Source of the DNA: Setophaga petechia
Lineage: Eukaryota > Chordata > Aves > Passeriformes > Parulidae
DNA: 64,000 nucleotides
Direction of reading: 5' to 3'
Assembly: GCA_024362935.1 (NCBI GenBank)
Contig: JANCRA010000009.1
Location: 14,030,001-14,094,000, forward strand
The position numbers and the translations under genes are program-made. The notes below the pieces were generated by a model, which was not told where the DNA came from, ran no database searches, and was given only the letters and a program-made list of their open reading frames with translations. The first letter of the stretch is position 1. The number at the start of each line of letters is the position of its first letter. This document shows positions 25,460 through 36,377 of the stretch, piece by piece.

Positions 25460-27519
25460 TTCTCTTGCAAGAAGATGCACAAGGTTGTGTGGCAAGGGAA
25501 TCAAAAGCAAGTGAGATGTAGCATTCCATAGAAGGGGTGTTGTAAACTGGGAATTTATTTGGGCACCGTAGTGTTGCATCTGAAATCTCAGCATATTAGA
25601 TTTCTAGCTGAGAAAATTCCTGTCAGGTTTCTCTCATTAAACAATATATATATAAAAAAAAATCTCCTTATTTGTACAAGATTGAAATGCAGCTGCTCTT
25701 TTTTTTTTTTTTTTATATCAACTTGCCTTTAGCTTGGGCTTGTAGTGTAAGGCACAGCTTTACACCATCAAAACCAGATGTAATACTCTCAGAAGGAGAA
25801 GGAGGAGGTAGAGCCAAGCCTTGAAAGAAAGGATTGGTTGCTTACATGTTTTGCATTCCAGGAAAAATAAATGTGTTCCCTAATTAATCCTAGAATTTCC
25901 TGAAGCATGTAAGCTACAATGCATTACATCATATCTTACTTTATTTATCTTCTATGACACTCTTATATGAAGATTCCAGCACGGTTTTACTCACAGGGCA
26001 ATTAAGAGATGTGTTAAATGCATTCCACAGCTGCAGGCATACTACTGCTGGAGAAATGGCAAGAGCTATTTTGTGTTTTCCATCAGTGATAAAGGAAGAA
26101 TTTGGTGTCCTCATAAAGAAGTCCTCTGGAACTGGACAGAAAATGCCAGCTTTAGTGTCATTAGGTTCTGCCTTCTGTATTGCCAGGAAGTAAAAATACA
26201 AAATATTTTTAATAATCTCTCTCTTCTGGATGGAATCCCTACAGTTTCATGAGCACTGCCTCTAGTGTTTGTTTCTTTGCAGTGCTACTTCTTAGTGGAC
26301 CAATATGGGAAAGGTTTATTATCAATCTTCAAAACTACAAACTATTTTTTTACTCAAACTTCATCTTTACCTTAGTCTACCTTTTCAGATACTGTGTTGC
26401 TTTCATTTTCAGGCCGAACATCTGTGCAGATTGTAATTTATAGCATCACAATCACATACAACATAGGAGAGGAGTCTTCAAAAATCAAGAAGCTAATAAA
26501 ACATGGACTGGGAAATGGGGAGGAAGCTTTTAATTCCTATTTCAAATTCAGCCTTCAAGTCCCAATATAACCTTTATCTGCAGGAGCTGATGGCCTTTTC
26601 CTTATCATATGAAGAATTGTGAAATCAATTAATAGTTTTGATCTAATGCTTAATAGTTAGATATTCAGAGCCTCTGAAACCATCATTCCTATCAAGATGA
26701 TTCTGGCAGCCTCATTCAGAATCCATAAAATAAGATAAACCTTATTGCAACTAAGCTGTGCACTTCTCTTACCTCTTCATTTGTTCTTACCTTGATAAAT
26801 GGAGAAAGTATCACCTTTTGATACAATGATTCAATCCATCTGTTTACCAAGAATCCTTTTGGATTCTCCATCATAAAAACAATGACATTCATAGAAATAG
26901 AAGTAAATAAGCTTCAGTACAAGAAATAAAAACTGGAAAAAAACCCAAGGGATGTTATGAATCACATGCACAGACAATCTGAATTCTTTAAAATGCCACC
27001 TCATCCTTTCCAAATTGGTGGAAGGGGAAACATGAAAGCAAAGCCAAACATTTGAGAAGCTAATGTACATTTTAATTAAACTTTTAGTTGTCTCTTTCCA
27101 ATACAATCTGCCTTTGGAAATGTGGGGAACCACAGCTTGACTTTAACTCTTGACCATATGTACATGCACAGTATGTGGCTGTACTGTGTTAATGCCACCA
27201 GGTACCAAAAACACTCAGCAGAGACGGACCAAAGAAGGAGGCACAGCCTATACCGAAAATAGTTGCATTTGAAACAAAGTACAAAGAAGGTAAAAGGCCA
27301 AGAATGCACTGGGAGCCACAGTGATAGGGTTCACACAGATTAGTATGTAGACAATAAATTCCATGTTTACTGCAGCCGTCGCAACAAGCTGATTCTTTGA
27401 ATGCCTCTGACTCACTGTTGGTTCCCATCTGAAAGCTATTATTGTGGCTGAATTTATCTTCTGCTGCTTCAGTGGAAGTTTCACTATTTCTTCATAGATT
27501 TTCTACTTCTCTCTGTGGT

Positions 27520-27645
27520 GACCAATGGCCAAGATTTTTGACAAGGCCTTGAACTACACTGGCCGTGCTCTGCATAGGGGCAGGACCAGATGACCTCTGG
27601 AAGTCCCTCCCAACCTAAATTTTTGAGTTATTCTTGGATCCTCTG
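27520..27645 (+). mobile_element. CR1 LINE 3'-end fragment, plus orientation
   Basis: The stretch GGACCAGATGACCTCTGGAAGTCCCTCCCAACC matches, with substitutions, the end of the avian CR1 3' untranslated region (typically 'ggactagatgacctttagaggtcccttccaacc'). It is followed by a decayed version of the ATTCTATGATTCT tail (TTTTTGAGTTATTCTTGG). Only the last 120 or so bases remain, which is the usual 5'-truncated form of CR1 insertions. Confidence 0.8.
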
Positions 27646-29593
27646 TCTTGTACCATCCACGCAGTGATCAGCATGGTGACTTCAGTTTTCTGAAGTTTTC
27701 CTTCTCATAACTTAGTGTTGTGTTATGCTTTCACAGGTGACTGGTGTAATTTAGTCTCAGAGATGCAAAAGAATTATACAAAAAAGATGTAGCTCTAGTG
27801 GTTTTGAGGAGTGTCAGATGAGTAAACTGTATAAGCAAAGATTTGCCTCCAGGATAAGTAAGCCTAGTGGACATCCAGACAACTCACAAAATTACAAGTT
27901 GCAAAATAGGGCTCTTCTGGGTGTTTTGGTTACTTTTGTATTCCTGGAGTAAGGCTAATACAAAGTCAGTAATACATCAATTAAGTAATGAATGTGCAAT
28001 GGATGAATTCTGTGGGAAATGCTAGTCTAGGAAAGCTGTCACCCTCTAGCTTCACTTTCTTCCTGAAAACATGTACAGAAATATGTTCAGAAACAGTTTG
28101 ATTTTCATCGAAGCAGGAAAAGGATAAATCCAATTGAAGCTTATGAAAACATAACCATTAACTAGTTACACCAAAGCTGAAAATGCGTTTTGTTTAGAAC
28201 AGGAATGGCAACAGAGCTCGTAGGGACCAAGATATTGTTGAATGGTAGCCAGCAGGCTGTAATGTAATGGGCTTTACTTGTGTGTGTGCTACACACACTT
28301 CCCTGTGATTTGCATGCTTATTATAGCATCTTATCAGCTGTTGTAAAGATAAGGAATTCTACCACGTCATGTTGTGGTCTGTATTCATTGCTCATTTGAT
28401 TCATCGTGAACTTGGTTGTTTTGGAGGAAGTGGCATGAGATGAGTGAGTGTGATCTCAAGGGTGTCTTTCTGCACAGGCAGCATGCAGGGTGCCACATTG
28501 TAGGGAGAAGCTGTACCCCATGGGAGGGAGACAGACTTCATTCTGCTTCCCCCGGCCTCTGACAGCCACCCATGCTGGCTTTGCCTGTAGGAAGGAAAGG
28601 GCTGTCCAGCACATAAGTCCTCTGCTCAAATAAAGGGGAAGAAAGAGATGAAGGGACACAGTGAGACTGGTGCACAGTGGGAAATGATGGACTGCAAGGT
28701 GCTTAGTTGATCCAGGGATCTTTCCTTATGACCATAATTAATTTAAACTGTGCTCTGTGCCATCTTTAAAAACATCTTATTTTTACTATTAAAACGGTTG
28801 TTATTCAAAGTAGAGTCATATCCAGGCTTTGTACTCATGGCTGATCTCTGTGCTATCCAAATGGTGGCATTTATTCCATCAATAAGGTATAACAAAATAG
28901 CATGATCTGAAAATGAGAGGTTTTGTCTGAGATCCAATGGCTGTGTTAGGCTTTACTCCTTCAGGTTTTTCTTGATACCTTATTAAAGTGGGGCTTAAAG
29001 GGCAAAGGATCATAATGTAAAAGGTATCTTTTACTACCGACAAAATGAACATTTGGTCCCACATGGCAATAATTTTTTTGTTTGTTTTTCAAGTCTTTTA
29101 AGAAATATAAATATGACATGCATGGATTGAATCCTGGCAGGAATTTCTTAAACCCACAAAATGACAGCAAATTAAGCCCTTTTGTCATCTCCATTGAAAA
29201 GTGTGTATTTGTTTCTCTGTGTTGGAACCAGGATACTTAATTGCAAATGTTCCTGGAGATGAGCACTTTAGCTGCCAACCAGGAGCCAACAGAATAGCAG
29301 CCCAACTGCTGAAACTAATGGTAGTGTCAATCTATTGTGTCATAAATTACATCCTGTTATAAATAATGAAATCCTGGAAACAAATGCAGCATTTGCATTC
29401 TTCATCCAGGTTTTTCCTCTATTTTGTCATGAAAATGTGACTTGAAAAACCCACATTATTAAATGTCATCCTTTTCATATTGATTGGCATTTTTTGGATG
29501 CTTTTTCCCCCATCCCTTTTTTACTAGGCTACTTTGATTAGAGAGTAGACACGAGGATGAGCTCTTTTTCTGATGTGTCTTTGGCACTTCCAG

Positions 29594-29756
29594 ATTCCAC
29601 GAGAAACCCTAATCCCTGATGGCAAGACAATAATCTGGGACAGCATGCAAGGCTTCAGAATACCTAAGGCAACTTACAAATTCATCGGGCTCCTGAGCTG
29701 TGAGACAACCGTCGCTGGGCACACGTACAGCACCAAGTACCTAACGCACAGAGAAA
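29594..29756 (+). CDS. FLT1: FLT1 exon 5: C-terminal half of Ig2
   Basis: This 163-bp exon reads IPRETLIPDGKTIIWDS, then the F-strand signature FIGLLSCETTVAGHTY and TKYLTHR. It completes Ig domain 2. The second Ig cysteine is in LLSCE. The TLIPDGK, IIWDS and YLTHR blocks are hallmarks of FLT1. At recalled ligand-contact positions it differs from human: Phe-172 is Ile, Asn-219 is Lys and Gln-225 is Glu, while Ile-202, Leu-204, Leu-221 and Arg-224 are kept. It ends in phase 1. The donor is AAA|GTAGGT; a second possible donor four bases on would break the frame into exon 6. Confidence 0.95.
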
Positions 29757-29843
29757 GTAGGTGGCATTCTCCACCCCCTGCCGCCCAGAAAGCACCCTGC
29801 CCTGCTGGCATCACTAATTGTTCTCCCTCTTTGCCATGTGCAG
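29757..29843 (+). other. FLT1: FLT1 intron 5: 87-bp mini-intron, open and in frame
   Basis: Unusually short for this gene. The donor is GTAGGT, a branch-point-like CACTAATT lies near 29812-29819, a pyrimidine-rich tract TGTTCTCCCTCTTTG follows, and the acceptor is ATGTGCAG. Its length is exactly 29 codons and it contains no stop in the receptor frame, so retention would insert a 29-residue proline-rich segment with two cysteines between Ig2 and Ig3 without frameshift. The composition (proline-rich, unlike either Ig domain) and colinearity of the spliced product with human FLT1 argue that it is normally removed. Confidence 0.9.
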
Positions 29844-29980
29844 CCAACACCATTTTTGATGTTCAGTTAAGCACTCCACGTCTCGTCAAGCTGCTGAAGG
29901 GAGACAGCCTAGCAATTAACTGCACTGTCACTGCAGCCTGGAACACCAGAGTGCAGATGACATGGACTTACCCTGGAGAG
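29844..29980 (+). CDS. FLT1: FLT1 exon 6: N-terminal half of Ig3
   Basis: This 137-bp exon completes a Thr codon and reads NTIFDVQLSTPRLVKLL, then SLAINCTVTAAWNTRVQMTW and TYPGE. It starts Ig domain 3, which together with Ig2 makes up the high-affinity ligand-binding unit of VEGF receptors. The first Ig cysteine is in INCTV, where NCT is also a potential glycosylation site. The NTRVQMTW block is identical to what I recall for human. It ends in phase 0 before the strong donor GTGAGT. Confidence 0.96.
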
Positions 29981-31522
29981 GTGAGTGCTGTGGCTGGAAG
30001 GGAGAAACCAGAGGTTTCCCACAGATCATGCTGCATCTAGCATCCCGGGAGGAATTCTGCTTTGGAGTGCTTGCCATTGTTTGCATTCCATCATTTTGAC
30101 CCTTGCTGACTTGTCTCTTAAGGTTTCTTTTTTTTTCCTTCTGATGCTTAATTTCATAAGTAAACATGTTTACAAAATGTGCTCTGGTTATATTGCATAA
30201 CCACGAGCAAACGCTAGAATTGTTTCATCTCTGGGAGCTTCTTTTCAACCTGATGGAACAAGAGAAATTTATCACCCCATCCCAGGCAGGGGCTCTCTCT
30301 TGTGACAAAAAAGGTTTCAGAGAGGCTGACTTCTTAACACATTCATTCCAAAGACTGGCAGACAGTCAGGCACCCGATTTGAGCATGTTTGGAAAAGGTA
30401 TTTTGATTTAGCTCGCCAAAATCTCATTTGTTAAGTGTCACACGAACAATCCTTTTGTTTTGACAACTACAGGAATGATCTTAAATGTGCTTCTCCACCC
30501 CCCACATTGGGAGCACCCTCATAAATATTTGTCGCTTACAGAATAACTGCCAGGGAGTCCGTGTAAAACTGATAAGAAATTTGACATTAGCTTAAGGTTT
30601 ACAACTCCCATTCCTTTCATGTCAGTTTGATTTATGCTGGTGATTCAAGTCAAGATCATTTATTATGTCACTCATTGTATCTAATCACAGGCTGAAATTA
30701 TGATTGCATTATATAGGGAAGATTAATGCAATTGTTTATTGCTTACTGTAGCCATTTTCCCTGGCATTTTTTCACCTCAGAAATAAACAACTTAGCAACA
30801 AGAAATGCTTCAAATATATTATATTGCTTGTTTCTGCCCTACCAAGCCCTGTCTGGGCACCACACTTGTGAAATTGTGCTTTGTTTTTATTTAGATGGTA
30901 ACTGAAGGGTGCTCAGTGTTTATAAGACATCAACAATGTCCTGGGTTAAATAAACTTTGAGGCCAAATGCTGAGGGGGAGTTGCAGGAAATAACTCCTCA
31001 GAGTCACATTATCTTCAGTTCCACCCTGCTATTCCCTTGCCAAATCTAGTCCCTTTTCCGTCTGTAGCATTTCCAGAGTTCTCCCCTCCTTGTGTTAATG
31101 TCCTTTTATTCTGTGTGTCTGCTCCCTATGGCATTGAATCCAGGCACCAAACTATGTGCTGCTCTTCATATCATGGCTTCAGAGATTTTTAGGAGCAGTG
31201 CTGGACAATGGCAGTGGGGAGCTGGGCATGTTGGTATGACAGGCTACACAAAAGGATCTTCCTTCCTTTGTAAAAGTACTAATTTAGATACCATGACACC
31301 TGGGGTGAAGACAGGGATGAATTGCCCTATAAGGTTGCTTATATTTTTTATTGTTGACCCTCTGGAAATTTCAAGCATCTTTTGCTTATCTGTGCTGTAC
31401 AAAGACATCTGGGATTTTTTTTTTATTAAATTGTGGGGGCAGTACAGGAAAACAGAAATCTCAATACTCATGAAAATTGGTTTCATCAAACTCTTTCTTG
31501 TTCATTTCTTTGGCTTTTATAG
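29981..31522 (+). other. FLT1: FLT1 intron 6 (1.5 kb)
   Basis: Bounded by GTGAGT and GGCTTTTATAG. AT-rich, with no repeat or gene that I recognise. The plus-strand open frame at 31092-31544 runs into exon 7 but in a different frame from the receptor, and I regard it as chance. Confidence 0.9.
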
Positions 31523-31697
31523 ACAAGGAGAAGAGGTTCTGTAACACAACGTATTGACCAGAAGAATTCAGAGGCCAACATTTTTTACAGCATCCTCGTT
31601 GTGGACAGAGTGCGGGACATCGATAAGGGCCAGTACACCTGCCACGTGAAGAGCGGGCCATCCATCAAGGCTGTCAACACAACAGTCATTGTCTATG
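31523..31697 (+). CDS. FLT1: FLT1 exon 7: C-terminal half of Ig3
   Basis: This 175-bp exon reads TRRRGSVTQRIDQ, then NIFYSILVVDRVRDIDKGQY, TCHVKSGPS and VNTTVIVY. It completes Ig domain 3, with the second Ig cysteine in YTCHV. The basic loop (RRRGS...QR) corresponds to the basic segment KNKRASVRRRIDQ of human FLT1. That loop is often linked to heparin/heparan-sulfate binding. NTT is a potential glycosylation site. It ends in phase 1 before GTAAGA. Confidence 0.96.
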
Positions 31698-33619
31698 GTA
31701 AGAAGTGGTGCACATTTGTGGATTATTCAGTGCTCCTGTACCAAGGTCAGCTATGTGATGGTTTTACATTGTGACACAAGGTGGAAGCCATCATGGGCAG
31801 AAAAAAGGGAAACAAGGGAGGGAGGCGCTCCAGGAGGGAAAATATGTGCCATTTCTTCAGTGGCTGTTTTCTACTGTTGGCAATAGACAGGTTAATATTC
31901 AATTTCATCACTTTTGTCTGCTAAATATTGTGAAGGAGCTGTCCTCAATCAGTTCTAGCAGATAGAATCGGGCAAATTCTAGTTTGGGGGGAAAAAGAAA
32001 GTACAAGTGTAATCTAAATAGATTAATCCCACTTCTCCTTCCATGGTACTTGTGCATTTCTATGAAAAAATAAACAAGAAACAAATACCCTAAATCTACA
32101 TGGAGCTGGTAGCTGGTAGACCATTCAAAAAATGCAAATCATTAATATGGTTTTACAGCAGGACCCTTGATCAAGTTCCCTATGTTTTGTCTGGGCCTTC
32201 TGTGAAATCTGGAAATTTCTGATATAATTTCAAATGTATATGAATAAGGACTGTTTCTGCATCAGGTCTCTTTGGGAAGTGACCTTCTTTGGGACACTCT
32301 GTTACAATTAGCACCATTGGTGTTAATTGGAGCACCAGAGGTGTTAAAGACCAAGTGGCTGATGGATGTCCTCTACAACAGGTGATTCATGGTCAGAATA
32401 TGGGTTTATCACATATTTTCAGAGGTGTATCTTTCCTGTCTTACCTGGAAGTGTGGACTAAGCACTCTGTGTTGGTATTCTTAGAGAGAAATTTCAGCCC
32501 ATTTTCTCTGTTTAAGGTCTGGAACAAGACACTTGGAACATAGGATAAATCATGATAACCACTTACTGTATCTTAAACAGATAAACTGCATCTTTCAGAA
32601 ACAGGGGTTTAGATTATAATTTAAGTCAGAGAAGTTGGAGATTAAAATTAGAGTCAGAGAAGCTGGGACTGTTAAAGTCAGCCTGCATTCACATAAGCAA
32701 CCGCATCTATAGGATAACCATATTAGAAAGAGACTGTATGAATAAAGGTTTGCAGAATCAGGGCTGTATCTTTATAACTTAACTTGTGTAATTAAACTAC
32801 TTCTTTGTCTTGTGCATATTATTTTCAATGTATGTGGTGTGATTAAAAGTTGAACTTGTTTAATGGATGTCCATCATTCTTATGCAGTTCATAATGTGAG
32901 TAAATATTGCACCCCAGGTACCATCAAAAGGACACTCAAGCATTTTTTATACTTTGAATATTTTATTTTGCACAAGTTGTCAGGGGAGAAAGAGATATTT
33001 TCCAATGTAGTGTATGAATTTTATGTTTTATTGCCTCTTGAAAAAGCCATCAACTTGGCAGAGAGTTGGAGATAAGGGGCAGAGCAAATGGATAAGAACA
33101 AATTCCAGCAGGTTGTTATTATTCCAGTGAAGTGACAAAGATTTGTTGGTTTGATGAAACAGCTGTTCACCAGCGATACAGAAAGTTTCTGCATTTTCCT
33201 TTTCTATTTCTCTGAAGGTCCCTTAAATCCTCTCTGGAAAAATATTTTCTTTCGGAACATTCATTGATCCTTGGCCTGTAAGAGTGGAAAGTTCATCTGA
33301 TCAGCCTCCCACATACTACAGACCACTTTATATCTTGTGCCTTTTTTTCTGGCTGGACACAATGTGAATTTGGCTAGAGTGTATCCTCTCCAAGCCGTTT
33401 CATGCCCTGGGAACTGCCTCTCAGTTTCTTGTATATTTATGGTATTCCTTTATATTTTATAGATCTTTAGGAGATTAAGCACTATTCTTGCTGTTAACAT
33501 ATGGGGGCATCAAAATTACTGAAGATTATTTTTATTTGGAGTCACATTTTCTTTAATAGAGATACTCATTTTTCAGGGTGAAAATCAGTAATACAATGCA
33601 CTTTTCTATTTTGTTTAAG
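31698..33619 (+). other. FLT1: FLT1 intron 7 (1.9 kb)
   Basis: Bounded by GTAAGA and TTTTGTTTAAG. The acceptor has A rather than C or T just before AG, so it is weaker than its neighbours. A possible ancient repeat near 33.3 kb is listed separately. Nothing else recognised. Confidence 0.9.
33285..33410 (+). repeat. Possible ancient amniote interspersed repeat fragment
   Basis: AAGTTCATCTGATCAGCCTCC...CATACTACAGACCACTTTATA...GGCTAGAGTGTATCCTCTCCAAG resembles, with many changes, an old sauropsid repeat of the 'gtcatctagtctgacctcctgtataacacaggcca ... tagagcatatctttta' type. I recognise it only by phrase and cannot name the family. Confidence 0.3.
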
Positions 33620-33737
33620 ATAAAATGTTCATTAATTTGAAGCGTCGAAGAAAAACTGCGCTGGAGGCTGTAGCTGGAAGAAAATCCTATCATTTGTCAA
33701 TGAAAGTGAAGGCATTTCCCTCTCCAGAGGTTATATG
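33620..33737 (+). CDS. FLT1: FLT1 exon 8: N-terminal half of Ig4
   Basis: This 118-bp exon completes an Asp codon and reads KMFINLKRRRKTALEAVAG, then RKSYHLSMKVKAFPSPEVIW. It begins Ig domain 4, whose cysteine-less fold is typical of VEGF receptors; no cysteine is encoded here. SMKVKAFPSPEV is identical to the human segment as I recall it. Ig4 takes part in receptor-receptor contacts after ligand-driven dimerisation. The exon ends in phase 2 and the Trp codon is completed by exon 9. Read-through would hit TAG immediately after Trp. Confidence 0.95.
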
Positions 33738-35641
33738 GTAGGACAACAGTTACTTCCATGTATTCATCCTGGACCTCTTTTTATAATAGAGTTGGGGAGG
33801 ATTTTTTTGAAGTTTCAGAGCTGCCTGGGGTTATGAGAACATTACTTCCATTTCACAAGTGCAAGAAAGGAGACATGGAAAGTTCAAAGATAAGATCCTC
33901 AAACAGGTTGGGTATGTCTCCTCTTGAAATCAATGGATGCTCCATAGCTAAATATCTCTACCAGCTTTGACTGAAGTGCTGCATCCAGCTTTACTTAGAC
34001 CTAGATATGAAACCTGAACTTGCTTTTCAGACAGTAAGAGAAAGAAAAGAAGGCTTTCATTAAAATAAATTATTGACTTGAGTCATCCAGGCATACGCTA
34101 TTGCAAAAAGTGGAAGTTTGCATTATTATTCAGTGATCTGCAGGTTGTAGACCTATGGCATCACAGGATTCACTGGATCATTCATTTTGTCTTCTGTAAA
34201 TTGTGTTAAGAAATTTTTGGAACAGTTCTTATTTTTATTAATACAATCCACTTTCATGTGCAACAATGTTATCTATTCATGATCTCAAGGATTTTTTTGT
34301 TTAAATAATTTAAAACACCAGTAGCTCTGGCTCAATTAATTGTACTTTAACAAAGGGTCTGTGATGAGGCTGATTAAGAACACAAACTATACATACATGA
34401 ATAGTGAGAGTTCATGTTACAGCCAGGAATTAATTTTGCTCCAAAAGTGTTGTCTTGTTTTATAAAACCTTTACACTTATGGCTTCATGTGGAAAACTGA
34501 GGGGTGAGTGTGACACTGATGCCAGCCATTTATACATAATTTTCTGGTTTTCCAGTGTTTGGGTTTATTGACTACACATGTAGATTCAAAGCTTCTGAAT
34601 GAAAAAAATCTCCAAACATTGTAACAAATTTTAATATTTTTTTTAAATTTAAAATTGAGGGTGGTCAAACATTGGAGTAAATAGTCCAGAGTGGTGGTGG
34701 AGTCTCCATTCTTGGAGATACACAAAACCATACTGAAAATGGTCTTGGCCAATCTTCTGACATTGCTTTGTACAGGACATTAGACTAAATGAGGCTTTTT
34801 CAGCTGCAGCTATTTTGTGGTTCTGTAAAATACACATACAGTGAAATGACTAAATCTGTAAGTCCTTTGACCAAATTTTAGTGCTTGTCTAAGAACAGTA
34901 AAGAGTTTTTTCTAAAAACTTACTAAAATCTGTGAATCATTTAGATCAAGTCCATCATTATAATGAATATGTGTTGCACCCTTCTACTAACATCATGTTA
35001 ACCTTCTTGCAGCTTGTTAAAATGCACTTTACACTGTAGTTTAGACTTTGAAGAAAAATATTTTGCTTTAGGAATCTGTGTGTGAGCAACGGTTAGTACT
35101 TTCTACATTGATTTTCTGTTATCTTTAAAAACATTCACTTGATAGCAGGATATCTGATTCTTAAGTGCTTATCTAATCTACTTACTCTTCCTCTTCCTAA
35201 AATCACATCTGTGCTTGGAGTACTGTAATACTTTGTCTCAGGATGTATTCTGAGGTCATAGAGAAATGGTCAGTGCAAGATGATGCAACCTTTATTTCTG
35301 TGACCCACCCTTAACCAAAATGGTTGTTTTTTAGACTAAATGGTGGTCACAGCCATAACAACTGGGATCTTCAGAGACAGAGTTGGAATTTTCAGCAACT
35401 CTCAAATACCATAGAGCCCCAAGAGTCAGATTCTTATAAATTTTAATATATAGAATAGTATTCTCTAAAGTGGTTTAAAAATACCGGCCATCTTATTTGA
35501 AAGGAAAGGACAAGCCTGTGGTAAACAGAATCTCAGACTGAAATCCAATCTCTTCCCAAAAGATTGAGGGATATGATGTAACTGGGTGGTTTAAGCAGAA
35601 ATATTTTTCAGAATTTTGATTTCTGGAATTCCATGAAACAG
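33738..35641 (+). other. FLT1: FLT1 intron 8 (1.9 kb)
   Basis: Bounded by GTAGGA and CCATGAAACAG, an acceptor with a weak pyrimidine tract. Contains a CR1 fragment near 34.65-34.83 kb (separate entry). The rest is AT-rich with nothing recognised. Confidence 0.9.
34654..34828 (+). mobile_element. CR1 LINE 3'-end fragment, plus orientation
   Basis: The order of short blocks follows the CR1 3' region: TTGAGGGTGGTCAAACATTGGA (consensus-like 'gagggtggtgaggcactgga'), CCAGAGTGGTGGTGGAGTCTCCATTCTTGGAGAT, ACATTAGACTAAATGAGGC, then TTTTGTGGTTCTG at the decayed tail. It is 5'-truncated and strongly diverged, so an old insertion. Confidence 0.8.
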
Positions 35642-35811
35642 GTTAAAAGATGGGCTACCTGCTGCTGAGAAATGTGCCCGGTACGTGGTTAAAGACTATT
35701 CGTTAGTCATCAAAGATGTTGCTGAGGAGGATGCTGGAAACTACACCATAATACTGAGCATTCCACAGTGGAACTTGTCAAAGAATCTTACAGTCACTCT
35801 TACTGTAAATG
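35642..35811 (+). CDS. FLT1: FLT1 exon 9: C-terminal half of Ig4, with an unexpected cysteine
   Basis: This 170-bp exon reads LKDGLPAAEKCARYVVKDYS, then LVIKDVAEEDAGNYTIILSI and LSKNLTVTLTVN. It completes Ig domain 4. The F-strand has Tyr in EDAGNYTI but no Ig cysteine, as in other VEGF receptors. One cysteine (codon 35673-35675) stands where human FLT1 has serine in EKSARY; with no partner visible in exons 8-9 it would be unpaired. NYT, NLT and NLS are potential glycosylation sites. It ends in phase 1 before GTAAGT. Confidence 0.96.
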
Positions 35812-36217
35812 GTAAGTTTGCAACATGTTCCCAATGCTTCTCCTGAACGTGTAAGTGCTCCGTTTTCTCTGAACTGGATTGTCACTGATCTAACACACAT
35901 CAGGGTATTGTGGGTCTTCTTACTGACTTCGTGGACCCAAACTCAAGCCTCAAATGCAGGGTGAAAGACCCATCCTTGAACCAGAAGATGGATGCTGGTT
36001 TTCATTAGAAGTGTTTCTGTCCTCTGCAGCCACATATTTGCTTCTGATGACTTAAATGTGTTACTAACCACTTGTCTGACTTATGACTGCTGTTTTCTTT
36101 TGTTCTCCTGGGGATTTTTCTTGTTACTCACACTGCAAGAACGTAGTATTTTTATCATCATGCAATACGTTGGAATTAAGCTGGTTTTAATAGCTTTTCA
36201 ATTTTTGCCCTTTCCAG
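35812..36217 (+). other. FLT1: FLT1 intron 9 (406 bp)
   Basis: Bounded by GTAAGT and GCCCTTTCCAG. The receptor frame of exon 10 is open backwards into this intron to an ATG at 35992. The predicted extension is hydrophobic but has no homology that I recognise. The phase chain and the strong acceptor support exon 10 starting at 36218. Confidence 0.93.
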
Positions 36218-36377
36218 TGAAACCACAGATATACGAAAAGGCTGTATCATCATTCCCTGATCCCAATCTGCATTTACTAGGCAGCAAACAAGTGCTGACC
36301 TGCACTGTGTATGGTATTCCTCCACCTAAAATTACATGGATGTGGTATCCCTGTAAACAAAACCATTCTAAAACAAG
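36218..36377 (+). CDS. FLT1: FLT1 exon 10: start of Ig5
   Basis: This 160-bp exon completes a Val codon and reads KPQIYEKAVSSFPDPNL, then GSKQVLTCTVYGIPPPKITW and WYPCKQNHSKT. KPQIYEKAVSSFPDP matches human FLT1 exactly as I recall it and is the best single identifier of the gene. It carries the first Ig5 cysteine (LTCTV) and an additional cysteine (WYPC). NHS is a potential glycosylation site. It ends in phase 2; intron retention would stop at once (AGG TAG). Confidence 0.97.

Larger units (their letters stand above)
24349..29593 (+). other. FLT1: FLT1 intron 4 (5.2 kb)
   Basis: Bounded by GTACCT and CACTTCCAG. Contains a short CA-type microsatellite near 25.43 kb, a 16-base T run near 25.70 kb, and a plus-strand CR1 3' end near 27.5 kb (separate entries). 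An AATAAA occurs near 25114, but I see no strong case for premature polyadenylation. No other gene recognised. Confidence 0.9.

Noticed and set aside
29757..29760. Alternative exon 5 donor four bases downstream (GTAG|GTGG)
   Set aside because: It would shift the phase and break the reading frame into exon 6.
29757..29843. Treating intron 5 as coding (one fused exon 5-6)
   Set aside because: Removal restores exact colinearity with human FLT1 (HRE-T-NT), and good donor, branch and acceptor signals are present.
35992..36217. Upstream extension of exon 10 to an ATG in intron 9
   Set aside because: The phase chain and the strong CCTTTCCAG acceptor place the exon start at 36218. The extension shows no FLT1 similarity.
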